This document shows, one piece after another, positions 1 to 7,556 of a stretch of 64,000 nt of DNA; the stretch's first letter is position 1; each line of letters starts with the position of its first letter. The translations under genes and the position numbers were made by a program. The notes under the pieces are model-generated. The model saw only the letters and a program-made list of their open reading frames with translations, was not told the origin of the DNA and made no database searches. Source of the stretch: Sulfurimicrobium lacus (GTDB lineage: Bacteria > Pseudomonadota > Gammaproteobacteria > Burkholderiales > Sulfuricellaceae); NCBI RefSeq assembly GCF_011764585.1, contig NZ_AP022853.1:1471501-1535500 (forward strand). Reading direction: 5' to 3'.

Positions 1-334
1 GGGGGAATCGGTTGTCACCATGGTTTCAACTGCTGGGATGAATAGCAGATTAGATAGTTCCCGAACGCACTGGACTGCCGTTCCATCATGATTTCATGGC
101 TATATCGGGAAAGAATTTTGTGTTCAATTCAACCGGAAGGCACTCTGCATGTTCATATCATATTGGAATACGAACTATATTCTTACTATTGAATTTTGTC
201 TCAGTTTCGTAAAAGCCGTGGCGTTGATATTCCTTGGCGCAGTGCATTCATTACTTGCCTAGAGGCCATGAGATGGATCGGTGCTGTGAATAATAAAGTG
301 ATTCCGGGGAGGTACGGACGAGTGGGCGGGCTAT
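1..334. other. left-edge region without a recognisable gene
   Basis: I see no coding sequence of useful length here on either strand, and no hairpin or repeat beyond the terminator that follows. The stretch is AT-richer than the genes to its right. It could be the far upstream region of a gene outside the window. Confidence 0.4.
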
Positions 335-361
335 AAAAAAAGCGGCCCGCAGGCCGCTTTT
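335..361 (-). terminator. rho-independent terminator of PEP-CTERM gene 1
   Basis: A GC-rich stem, GCGGCC (342-347) pairing with GGCCGC (352-357) over a 4-nt loop and extended by A/T pairs, is followed on the minus strand by a run of seven T (A at 335-341). It lies 17 bp past the stop of the gene ending at 378. Confidence 0.9.
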
Positions 362-377
362 CCATAAGCAGTTATGA

Positions 378-1139
378 CTAGTCGTTCCTGCGTCGTTTGG
401 CAAAAGCGAGTCCAAGAAGACCCAGTCCCATCAATGCCAGTGTTGCAGGCTCTGGAATCTGACGGACCAAGGCTTGCACGTTCAGGTGGCTTGATGTGCC
501 TTCGGCCGTATAGACAGTGCTTCCAACCATTACCGCGTTGACTAAATTCCCCAGGCGAAAATCTGCCATCCAGTGACTGCCATCGTTCGCAGCAAATCCG
601 ATGCTGCTAAGACCAATAGACGTAAAGGTGAAATGATCGTTACAGAGAGGGCCGATGAGATTGGGATTGCACGGATTCGCATTTGGCGTCTCGACGAATG
701 AAAGTCTGATCGGGTCATCACTGTCCAGCCTTACGGATGAGCCGCCGTTGCTATCCGTGATGATGAGCCGTCCCCAAACATCCTGGGGCCCCCAACTGAA
801 CGCGTTAGGGATAGCGATATTGTTATGCGTCAATGTTGAAATGGTTGTCCATGTGTTTTCAGGTAAGGCGGCAGGGCCCGTTACTGTGGAGAGAACTAGT
901 GAACTTTGAGGGGTTGAATTAGCAACCCAGCTCATCTTGCCATAGACTGGAGCTACAGCGGGAATAAGACTGGCGGCCCCGACAGTCTGGTTGGAATAAA
1001 CGGCGCCAGCCACCATGTTCGTGAAACCGCCATATTCAGTGAATGTAAAGATGGGTGCTGCGCTGGCCTGCATGGCAAAGCCCGAAGTTATCGCAAATAA
1101 ACCCGCAGCCAAGGCCTTCTGCAGTGTCTTGAGTTTCAT
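378..1139 (-). CDS. PEP-CTERM protein, THxN type (copy 1)
   Basis: Exported protein of 253 residues destined for exosortase A processing. Residues 1-27 form a Sec signal peptide (KLKTLQK, hydrophobic core, ASA). The C-terminus has the full sorting signal: IPEPATLALMG, a hydrophobic helix, and the basic tail AKRRRN. The middle carries THNN, the motif that names the THxN family of PEP-CTERM proteins. The role of the mature domain is unknown; such proteins are surface or matrix proteins linked to EPS and flocculation. It is about 70% identical by eye to the gene at 1443-2201, and the stretch around 780-900 is nearly identical at DNA level, so the pair is a tandem duplication. A sigma-54 type promoter lies 99 bp upstream. 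Confidence 0.95.
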   Translation of the reverse strand: MKLKTLQKALAAGLFAITSGFAMQASAAPIFTFTEYGGFTNMVAGAVYSNQTVGAASLIPAVAPVYGKMSWVANSTPQSSLVLSTVTGPAALPENTWTTISTLTHNNIAIPNAFSWGPQDVWGRLIITDSNGGSSVRLDSDDPIRLSFVETPNANPCNPNLIGPLCNDHFTFTSIGLSSIGFAANDGSHWMADFRLGNLVNAVMVGSTVYTAEGTSSHLNVQALVRQIPEPATLALMGLGLLGLAFAKRRRND

Positions 1140-1237
1140 TAATTCTTCCTCTTAATTAAGTTTCGCTAAATTTGCCAGCGAAAGGGAAACGGTTTGTTTC
1201 CCCATTTACTTTTGGTCTTTATACGATTGGCAATAAA

Positions 1238-1252
1238 GCAAATTGTGTACCA
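1238..1252 (-). promoter_or_regulatory. sigma-54 (RpoN) -24/-12 promoter for PEP-CTERM gene 1
   Basis: Read on the minus strand, TGGTACACAATTTGC matches the consensus TGGCAC-N5-TTGC at all positions but one, with exact GG-N10-GC spacing. It sits about 100 bp before the ATG at 1139. The paralogous gene has an equivalent site at the same relative place. Known biology: in other betaproteobacteria PEP-CTERM genes are RpoN-dependent and activated by PrsK/PrsR. Confidence 0.8.
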
Positions 1253-1336
1253 GACTACGTATATTTATGTATATAAAAGATATATTTGTCGTTTATGGGT
1301 TTTTTATGTGGGCGGAAAGGCATGGCAAGGCGGAAA

Positions 1337-1355
1337 GTGTAAAAAAATCCGACAG
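1337..1355. promoter_or_regulatory. 19-bp upstream element, copy A
   Basis: GTGTAAAAAAATCCGACAG is the first of three copies of GTGTAAnnAAAnYCGACRG in front of the two PEP-CTERM genes, with identical internal spacing. The ends form a weak dyad (TGT...ACA). It lies 84 bp upstream of the -24 element, a usual distance for an enhancer-binding activator. PrsR as the binder is inference. Confidence 0.65.
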
Positions 1356-1386
1356 GTAGTTAGGGGGGCGAGCGCGGGGAGGCTAC

Positions 1387-1414
1387 AAAAAAAGGCGGCC
1401 CGTAGGCCGCCTTT
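1387..1414 (-). terminator. rho-independent terminator of PEP-CTERM gene 2
   Basis: A ten-base stem AAAGGCGGCC (1391-1400) pairs with GGCCGCCTTT (1405-1414) over loop CGTA, followed on the minus strand by a T run (A at 1387-1393). It lies just past the stop at 1443 and closely resembles the terminator at 335-361, so the duplication included the terminator. Confidence 0.9.
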
Positions 1415-1442
1415 CCATCAGCAGGAGACGACTTTAAGTCGC

Positions 1443-2201
1443 TTAGCTGTTCCTGCGCCGTTTGGCGAAACCGAGGCCAAGCAGACCCAGACCCATCAAT
1501 GTCAGGGTTGCAGGCTCTGGAACCTGACGGACCATGGCCTGCACGTCGAGATGACTTGAATTGGCTTCAGCTGTATAGACGGTGCTGGAAATTAGCACCG
1601 CATTGACCAAATTCGCCAGGCGGAAGTCTGCTATCCAGTGAGATCCATCGTTCGCAGCAAATCCCAGGCTGTTAAGACCATTAGCTGTAAATGTGAAGTG
1701 GTCATCGCAGGTAGAACCGTTGGGGTTTGGCGAGGGGCATGGAGCCTGATTTGGTGTCTCGACGAAAGAGAGCGTGATGGCGTCATCGCTGTCCAGCCTT
1801 ACTGATGGCCCGCCGTTGCTATCCGTGATGATAAAACGACCCCAGACATCCTGCCCACTCCAGTTGAACGCACTTGGGATAACGATATTGTTATGCGTCA
1901 ATGTTGAAATGGTCGTCCATGTGTTTTCAGGCAAAGCGGCAGGACCCGTTACTGTCGAGAGGACCAGTGAACTTTGAGGCGTTTGACCTGCAACCCAGCT
2001 CATCGTGTTATAGACTGTAGTGGGATGGCTGAGCGGGTCGTTTACCGCACCAGAATAAACTACACCAGCAGGAACGTCCGGCGAGAAACCACCGTATTCA
2101 GTGAATGAAAAGATCGGTGCTGCACTAGCCTGCATTGCATAGCCAGAGGTCATTGCAAGCACACCTGCTACCAAGGCTTTTTGAAGTGTCTTGAGTTTCA
2201 T
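1443..2201 (-). CDS. PEP-CTERM protein, THxN type (copy 2)
   Basis: Paralogue of the 378-1139 product, 252 residues, with the same build: signal peptide at residues 1-27 ending ASA, a THNN motif in the middle, and the C-terminal sorting signal VPEPATLTLMG, hydrophobic helix, AKRRRN. It should be inserted in the inner membrane and released by exosortase A (XrtA, 37393-38991). The copies differ most at residues 40-65 and around the Cys pair near residue 150 (CPSPNPNGSTCDDHF here, CNPNLIGPLCNDHF in copy 1). The ATG follows a GGAGAAGGAAC ribosome site (minus strand). It has its own sigma-54 promoter and terminator, so each copy is a separate transcription unit. Confidence 0.95.
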   Translation of the reverse strand: MKLKTLQKALVAGVLAMTSGYAMQASAAPIFSFTEYGGFSPDVPAGVVYSGAVNDPLSHPTTVYNTMSWVAGQTPQSSLVLSTVTGPAALPENTWTTISTLTHNNIVIPSAFNWSGQDVWGRFIITDSNGGPSVRLDSDDAITLSFVETPNQAPCPSPNPNGSTCDDHFTFTANGLNSLGFAANDGSHWIADFRLANLVNAVLISSTVYTAEANSSHLDVQAMVRQVPEPATLTLMGLGLLGLGFAKRRRNS

Positions 2202-2294
2202 GTTCCTTCTCCTAAAAATTTAGTTCGCCAAGTTTTCTAACGAAAGTGCAGCGGTCTGTAACGCACTTGCCTTCTGCTTACGATTGCAACTAAA

Positions 2295-2309
2295 GCAACT
2301 GGTATGCCA
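2295..2309 (-). promoter_or_regulatory. sigma-54 (RpoN) -24/-12 promoter for PEP-CTERM gene 2
   Basis: Minus strand TGGCATACCAGTTGC fits TGGCAY-N5-TTGC exactly, with GG-N10-GC spacing, 94 bp before the ATG at 2201. Position and spacing match the site of the paralogous gene at 1238-1252, which supports both. Confidence 0.85.
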
Positions 2310-2372
2310 CGCTGTGTAATATGCTGTATTTAAACAACATGACTGTTTTCGATATTTCTGTTGTTATGCGGC

Positions 2373-2391
2373 GTGTAAGAAAAGTCGACGG
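2373..2391. promoter_or_regulatory. 19-bp upstream element, copy B
   Basis: GTGTAAGAAAAGTCGACGG, same length and spacing as copies A and C, 63 bp upstream of the -24 box of PEP-CTERM gene 2. It differs from the consensus at the last block (CGACGG instead of CGACAG), so it may be a weaker site. Confidence 0.55.
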
Positions 2392-2511
2392 ATTTTTGAT
2401 GGAATTTATGTCTTTGGTATGTCGCAAACTGTGCTCTGCGCATGGGGAACTAGAAAAGCTTGGTGGAACAAATAATGCATGTCCACACGGAAGGTTATTC
2501 CGAAGTGGGAA

Positions 2512-2530
2512 GTGTAAGTAAATTCGACAG
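2512..2530. promoter_or_regulatory. 19-bp upstream element, copy C
   Basis: GTGTAAGTAAATTCGACAG, closest in sequence to copy A. It lies 202 bp upstream of the -24 box of PEP-CTERM gene 2 and about 400 bp before the acyltransferase start at 2929. Spacing from the promoter is compatible with enhancer action through looping. Confidence 0.6.
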
Positions 2531-2928
2531 GCTATGCGGGGCGCAAAAGATATTTGCCCGTGTGAATTGTATTGTCGCGTTGACCGAACTCTACTGCGGC
2601 GAGTTTTGTTTCCGTGGTTGTATAGCGCGTCCAGACTCGCTTTTGCAAGCAAGGTGGAGACCAGGGAGACGCAATGGAGAAGTTGCAGTAAAAAGAAAAT
2701 GCCTAATTAAATTGCTGTCATCTATCCACAAGGATCGTCGCGCTACAATGGAAGGCTAAGAGATTGGACTCACTTTTCGTCCAACTCGCCACACTTTGCA
2801 TCAGCGTTGTGGTTTTCTGCGAAGGTATTCTCTTGAGATGGACATGATGCGAGTTGTCGATAAACATGTATCTTTCGATATAACTCATATAACGTATAGC
2901 AAATAAATCGGCAAAGCGAAGACACTAA

Positions 2929-3696
2929 ATGGTCAATAGCGAAGCGGTCCACCAATCGCACTTCGATTTCTCGGTGATCGATAATGCCGCTAACCTGCGC
3001 GACAGTTATGCGTTGCGCTATGAGGTTTATTGCCACGAGAGGGGCTTTTTGGTGCCCGAAAATTACCCCTCAAGATTGGAAACGGATTACTTCGATCAAC
3101 ATTCCATTCACGTGGGCGGGGTCAACAAGGAAGGGATGCTGGTGGGTACGTTGCGGCTGGTGCTGCCGTCTCCGCTTGGTTTTCCCTTGTTCGAGCATTG
3201 CGAGCTATTTCCTGAATACCAGTACCTCGCCGACCCTGACCGGCAGGATCAATTTTACGCGGCTGAGATTTCCAGGCTGGCGGTTTCAAAATCGTACCGG
3301 CGGCGAAAAAATGACGGCCTCTATGATCTTGCAAGCGAGGAAGATGGTGGTGCTTTCGAGCGCAACGGCAATGAGGTGGCGCATCAACGGCACAGACCGG
3401 AAATAATATTGGGCCTGTACAAGGCCATGTATCAGGCCAGCAAGCGACAGGGCGTTACTCATTGGTTTGCGGCGATGGAGAAAACGCTCCTGAGGCTGCT
3501 GCGACGTTACAATTTCGACTTCAAGCCTATTGGCCCGGAGTTGGATTACTACGGCCCAGTCATACCGTACCTCGCCGCGATTTCCGATATTGAAGCGGGT
3601 GTCCGCCAGCGATGCCCGGATATGCTCGAGGAGTTTGTTCAGGGGCTTGAGCCCGAACTGGTTCCGGCGATCGCCAGAGAAAAAGTGGATAAATGA
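2929..3696 (+). CDS. exosortase-associated acyltransferase (N-acyl amino acid synthase-like), copy 1
   Basis: Protein of 255 residues of the PEP-CTERM/exosortase system-associated acyltransferase family, a GNAT-fold relative of autoinducer and N-acyl amino acid synthases that use acyl-ACP or acyl-CoA. Family traits visible: LRYEVYCHERGF near residue 30, GTLRLVLP near 75, and the hallmark EISRLAVSKSYRRR near 115-128, followed by an Arg/Glu-rich linker and the second half (LGLYKAMYQASK, AMEKTLLRLLRRY, DYYGPV). The acceptor is unknown. It is about 65% identical by eye to the protein encoded at 5391-6164; a PaaK-like gene lies between. The ATG at 2929 has a weak ribosome site (AAGCGAAG). No signal peptide: cytosolic. 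Confidence 0.88.
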   Translation: MVNSEAVHQSHFDFSVIDNAANLRDSYALRYEVYCHERGFLVPENYPSRLETDYFDQHSIHVGGVNKEGMLVGTLRLVLPSPLGFPLFEHCELFPEYQYLADPDRQDQFYAAEISRLAVSKSYRRRKNDGLYDLASEEDGGAFERNGNEVAHQRHRPEIILGLYKAMYQASKRQGVTHWFAAMEKTLLRLLRRYNFDFKPIGPELDYYGPVIPYLAAISDIEAGVRQRCPDMLEEFVQGLEPELVPAIAREKVDK

Positions 3697-3856
3697 TCAG
3701 TTTCTAACCTGGGTGTTGCCTAACTGGCGCGAACATTCACTGCGCATCCACAATGTCTCCAGCGCAACGAATGGGGGGGGCGAATGTTGTGGAATTCACG
3801 CCCGACGTGTGATCATTACCCAACAAAATGAAATAACGAGCTAAACGGCGCGAACG

Positions 3857-5278
3857 ATGACTTGGCACAAGAAAATTCTGCGGCGGGTAATGCTTGCCCT
3901 ACTGGCCAGGTCGAGCCCTGAAACATTGCTGCGCCAGGGCGAGGAAAAAGTTTTGCGCGCATTCCGCCGAGCGGCATCGAATGTGTCTGCATACCGGGAG
4001 ATTCTGGCCGAGCATGGCGTCGATCCTCGCGATATTCACTCAATAGCCGATTTTCAGTCGCGTTGCCCCCCGCTGAACAAAACCAATACCTTCGCCCGTT
4101 TCCGCCTGGCTGAACTGTGCGTGGCAAGTGCGCTGAATGACTTGGCCGGAGTGCTGACGAGTTCCGGACACGGCGCACGCTTCGGTTACGGCCTCAGTAC
4201 CCGCGCTCAGGCTAAATATGCCGGCGATGCGATTGATCTGGGCCTTGAATACGCATTTCAGGTAGACAGCAAGAAGACCCTGCTTATCAATTGCCTGCCC
4301 ATGGGCGTGCGCTTCTCGTCGAACAGCGTGACCGTGGCGGAAACCAGCGTGCGCGAGGACATGGCGGTATCCCTTGCTACCGAGATTGGGCCGTTTTTTG
4401 AACAGATCATCTTCGTCGGCGACCCCTTGTTCTTCAAACTGGTCACGGATTATGCGCGGGGCAAAGGCGTCGACTGGGGAAAACAGCGGGTGCACCTGAT
4501 TATCGGCGAGGAAACGTTCGGCGAACATTACCGGGACTATCTTGCCGATCACTTTCATCTCAATGCTGACGACCCGGCGGGTGGCATGATCGGTTCCTCC
4601 ATGGGTGTGGGCGAACTCGGTTTGAATCTCTTTTACGAAACACCTCAAACCATCGGGCTGCGCCGCCTTGCGCATGCAAATCCAGAGTTCTTCACAGCGC
4701 TGTTCGGCCTCTTGCCGGAAGCGGCGCCGCTGCCGATGCTTTTTGTCTACAATCCGCTGCGTTGCCACGTCGAGACTGTCGGCACTGATGACATGGGATA
4801 TGGAGAACTGACCGTGTCCATGAATGATCTTGAGACCCCCCTGCCGCTGTTGCGTTATCAGACTGGGGACATCGCACGGCTGTTTTCGCCGCAGGACATC
4901 GCGCGAGCCTGTGAGAGCACTGGCCTCCCGCCGCCGGGAAAATTGACGCTTCCGCTTATCGCGCTGAAAGGTCGCGCGAAGGATCGATTGCCTGACGGAA
5001 GCCATGTCGGGCAATACAAGGATGCACTTTATGCACAAAGAGATGTTGCAGACAGGCTGACCGGGGCGTTCCGCCTGGAATATGAAGAGGGTCAGATGGT
5101 GATTCATGTTCAACTGAGGCGCGGCATTCAGGACGCGGACGACTTGCAGGAACGCCTTGCTGCCGAGTTTCCCGGGTCCGTTTCATTCGAGCAGGTCAGA
5201 GTCTGGTCGTATGAGCAGTTTCCTTACGGAATGACTCTGGATTACGAGCGCAAGTTCAACTATTACTCCCCGCCCTGA
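3857..5278 (+). CDS. divergent PaaK/CapK-like adenylate-forming protein
   Basis: Protein of 473 residues related to phenylacetate-CoA ligase/CapK. Recognisable pieces: N-terminal helical part with SAYREILAEHG (as in PYYRxxL of the family), the glycine/serine loop TSSGHGARFGYG near residue 100 in place of the usual TSGTTG, GGMIGSSMGVGELG near 245, RYQTGDIARL near 335 (motif YRTGD) and ALKGRAKDRL near 370 (motif GRxxD). It probably activates an acyl or amino acid carboxylate as the adenylate. The altered loop means that activity cannot be assumed. It sits between two paralogous acyltransferases, which suggests that they act on one pathway. Cytosolic, no signal peptide. Start ATG at 3857; no strong ribosome site. 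Confidence 0.75.
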   Translation: MTWHKKILRRVMLALLARSSPETLLRQGEEKVLRAFRRAASNVSAYREILAEHGVDPRDIHSIADFQSRCPPLNKTNTFARFRLAELCVASALNDLAGVLTSSGHGARFGYGLSTRAQAKYAGDAIDLGLEYAFQVDSKKTLLINCLPMGVRFSSNSVTVAETSVREDMAVSLATEIGPFFEQIIFVGDPLFFKLVTDYARGKGVDWGKQRVHLIIGEETFGEHYRDYLADHFHLNADDPAGGMIGSSMGVGELGLNLFYETPQTIGLRRLAHANPEFFTALFGLLPEAAPLPMLFVYNPLRCHVETVGTDDMGYGELTVSMNDLETPLPLLRYQTGDIARLFSPQDIARACESTGLPPPGKLTLPLIALKGRAKDRLPDGSHVGQYKDALYAQRDVADRLTGAFRLEYEEGQMVIHVQLRRGIQDADDLQERLAAEFPGSVSFEQVRVWSYEQFPYGMTLDYERKFNYYSPP

Positions 5279-5390
5279 CTGGGTCAGGAGGCTGGGTCAA
5301 TCATGATTTGATCGCTTGCGCCGAGCATGATAGTCGGATATTCTGAAATTCACAGCGATGTAATGATGGATGGCTGGGAGATTAAAGAAT

Positions 5391-6164
5391 ATGCAGAATT
5401 CCGAAGCATCCCCAAGTGATGCGCCCCAATCCTATTTCGATTTCTGCGTCATCGACCATACCCGTTATCTGCAGGACAGTTACGGGTTGCGCTACGAAGT
5501 TTACTGCAACGAACAGCAGTTCCTCTCTCCCGAAAACTATCCATCCAGGCTGGAAATCGATCCTTACGATGACCATGCCATTCATGTCGGAGCGATCAAC
5601 CGGGAAGGGGTGCTGGTGGGCACGCTTCGGTTGGTATTGCCTTCCGCGCAAGGTTTTCCCTTGCTGGAACACTGTGAGTTGTTTGACGAGTACAAATATC
5701 TCGCCGACCCGGCCAACCAGGCGCGAATCGCTTCTGTGGAGATTTCCAGGCTCGCTGTTTCCAAATCGTACCGGCGGCGCGCAAATGACGGTCTCTATGG
5801 TCTTTCCGGGACCGAAGACGTGATTGCAACGCTACCGAAGGATAGTGAGACGCCCCGTCGCAGGAGCAGGCCGGAGCTTGTTTTGGGCCTTTACCGGGCG
5901 ATGTACCAGTTCAGCAAACGCGAAGGAGTTACCCATTGGCTTGCCGCAATGGAAAAAACGCTGCTGAGGCTGCTGCACCGCTACCAGTTCGGCTTCAAGC
6001 CCATTGGCCCGGAAATCGACTACTATGGCCCGGTTACGCCATATTTGGCCGAAATCGCGGAGATGGAAGAAGGTATCCGGCGACAGCATCCTGAACTCTT
6101 TGCGGAGTTTGCGCAGGGATTGTCCCCGGAACTGCAGCCGATTTGTCCTAAAAACGGCAATTAA
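5391..6164 (+). CDS. exosortase-associated acyltransferase (N-acyl amino acid synthase-like), copy 2
   Basis: Protein of 257 residues and paralogue of the 2929-3696 product. It repeats the same blocks: LRYEVYCNEQQF, GTLRLVLPSAQGF, VEISRLAVSKSYRRR, LGLYRAMYQFSK, AMEKTLLRLLHRY, DYYGPVTPYL. I place the start at ATG 5391 because MQNSEA aligns with MVNSEA of copy 1 and GGGAG (5376-5380) precedes it; an upstream ATG at 5370 would add seven residues. The family is known for acyl-transfer next to exosortase genes but the product has not been defined as far as I know. Strong conservation of the catalytic core in both copies suggests that both are active, perhaps with different acyl chains or amino acids. 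Confidence 0.88.
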   Translation: MQNSEASPSDAPQSYFDFCVIDHTRYLQDSYGLRYEVYCNEQQFLSPENYPSRLEIDPYDDHAIHVGAINREGVLVGTLRLVLPSAQGFPLLEHCELFDEYKYLADPANQARIASVEISRLAVSKSYRRRANDGLYGLSGTEDVIATLPKDSETPRRRSRPELVLGLYRAMYQFSKREGVTHWLAAMEKTLLRLLHRYQFGFKPIGPEIDYYGPVTPYLAEIAEMEEGIRRQHPELFAEFAQGLSPELQPICPKNGN

Positions 6165-6186
6165 TTACCGGTTGCAGGAGGCGAAA

Positions 6187-6315
6187 ATGTTCCCGGATTT
6201 GGAATTGAGAATATGGCCCGCAAACACAACAAAAATGAACATTGCCATGAAGACAGCTTCGATTTCGGCGGTACGGGTGCGAGCCGCTGTTATTTATGCA
6301 ATGGTCGCCAGGTGA
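6187..6315 (+). CDS. possible 42-residue small protein with a perfect Shine-Dalgarno
   Basis: An ideal AGGAGG (6176-6181) stands 5 nt before ATG 6187, opening a 42-codon frame ending at 6315. The peptide starts MFPDLELRIW and is basic with a hydrophobic end (AAVIYAMVAR). A second frame begins at ATG 6213 and runs to 6332 (39 residues, with CHED and CYLC), overlapping it; its ribosome site is weaker. Either could be a real small protein, or a leader that couples translation to galE at 6338. I recognise neither. The very strong ribosome site is the only hard evidence. Confidence 0.4.
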   Translation: MFPDLELRIWPANTTKMNIAMKTASISAVRVRAAVIYAMVAR

Positions 6316-6337
6316 GGGCTGGTCAGGATTGAGACAG

Positions 6338-7342
6338 ATGGCGAACCTAGAAGAAACAATACTTGTAGTCGGCGGTGCGGGCTATATTGGTTCGCACATG
6401 GTCAAAATGCTGCTCGGGCGAGGATATGGCGTAACGACGCTGGACAACCTCTCTAGTGGCCATCGAGATGCAGTGCTGGGCGGTGAGTTTGTTCTTGGCG
6501 ATCTGGCTGACCGCGCGCTTCTCGACAAGCTGTTCAGAGAACGCAAGATCGGCGCCGTGATGCATTTCGCTTCCTTTATTCAGGTGGGCGAGTCGGTGCA
6601 GAACCCTGCCAAATACTATGAAAATAATGTCGTCAATACGCTGAATCTGCTGGATGCGATGGTGGCGCATAACGTCAAGCGTTTCATTTTTTCTTCCAGT
6701 GCCGCTGTGTACGGCAATCCCATTGCCGTGCCGATCCCCGAGGATCACCCCAAACTCCCGATCAATCCATACGGCCGTACCAAATGGATGGTGGAGCAGA
6801 TTCTGGAAGATTACGACCGCGCCTATGGCCTTAAATCAGTGTCGCTGCGCTATTTCAACGCCGCCGGTGCCGACCCCGAAGGGCAGTTGGGTGAACGTCA
6901 CGAACCCGAAACACATTTGATCCCGCTGATCCTGCGAGCAGCCTCGGGGCGTGCGCCGGACATCAAGGTATTCGGCCGCGATTATGACACCCCGGACGGC
7001 ACATGCATCCGAGACTATGTGCACATTGTCGATCTGTGTGAGGCGCACCTCTTCGCCATGGAGCGCCTCATGAAAGGCGCGTCCAGCGCCGCCTATAATC
7101 TGGGTAATGGCAACGGCTTCTCGGTGGCAGAAGTTATCGCCACAACGGAGCGTGTGACGGCGCGTAAGATTACCGTCATTGATGCAACTCGCCGTGAAGG
7201 TGATCCGCCGCGTTTGGTTGCGGATGCATCACGGGCGCGTGCGGAACTCGGATGGCAGCCGCGGTTCGATAGGCTGGACTCAATCATTGAGCATGCGTGG
7301 GCGTGGGAATGCAAAAGTGTCACCAGGTTATCGGAAAAATAA
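6338..7342 (+). CDS. galE: UDP-glucose 4-epimerase
   Basis: Interconverts UDP-glucose and UDP-galactose, supplying a sugar nucleotide for EPS. The 334-residue protein is an extended SDR: NAD-binding GGAGYIGSH near residue 10, LDNLSSGH near 35, catalytic SSSAAVYG followed by NPYGRTK (YxxxK) near 125-150, and the C-terminal LGWQPRF. Length matches GalE (about 338). I place the start at ATG 6338 because the NAD-binding fold begins directly after it; an upstream ATG at 6296 overlaps the small frames and would add 14 unlikely residues. It lies inside the accessory island, but the enzyme itself is ordinary. Confidence 0.95.
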   Translation: MANLEETILVVGGAGYIGSHMVKMLLGRGYGVTTLDNLSSGHRDAVLGGEFVLGDLADRALLDKLFRERKIGAVMHFASFIQVGESVQNPAKYYENNVVNTLNLLDAMVAHNVKRFIFSSSAAVYGNPIAVPIPEDHPKLPINPYGRTKWMVEQILEDYDRAYGLKSVSLRYFNAAGADPEGQLGERHEPETHLIPLILRAASGRAPDIKVFGRDYDTPDGTCIRDYVHIVDLCEAHLFAMERLMKGASSAAYNLGNGNGFSVAEVIATTERVTARKITVIDATRREGDPPRLVADASRARAELGWQPRFDRLDSIIEHAWAWECKSVTRLSEK

Positions 7343-7556
7343 GGTGCTCAGATAATCCAAGGTCAAATCCATGGAGCCGACCCAGTACCATGAATGTGCC
7401 TCCAACAATGGGAGAGCAGAGGTAACACCCTCTGTCGTTTTCCCAGTTGGCCTACCGCCAAGATAAGGTAAGCGGGGTGCGATAGTTCACTAAGTTATGC
7501 ACTTGGTGCAACGCCTTGCCTTAGTAAAATATTCAGCTTAACGGACCGGAAGATTA

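Larger units (their letters stand above)
2202..2928. other. 727-bp regulatory gap between PEP-CTERM gene 2 and the acyltransferase
   Basis: No gene is convincing here: the open frames are short, overlap each other and cover the regulatory elements. The left part holds the 5' leader, the sigma-54 promoter (2295-2309) and two copies of the 19-bp element. I see no clear sigma-54 or sigma-70 promoter for the plus-strand gene starting at 2929. Element C (2512-2530) is placed so that it could act on both sides. Confidence 0.6.

Noticed and set aside
2290-2759. Short frames in the gap before the first acyltransferase
   Set aside because: They overlap each other and the sigma-54 promoter and 19-bp elements; no ribosome site and no recognisable protein.
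4040-5113. Long minus-strand open frame (357 codons) opposite the PaaK-like gene
   Set aside because: It lies wholly opposite a gene with clear family motifs, its protein has odd composition, and there is no ribosome site; it is a GC-driven shadow.
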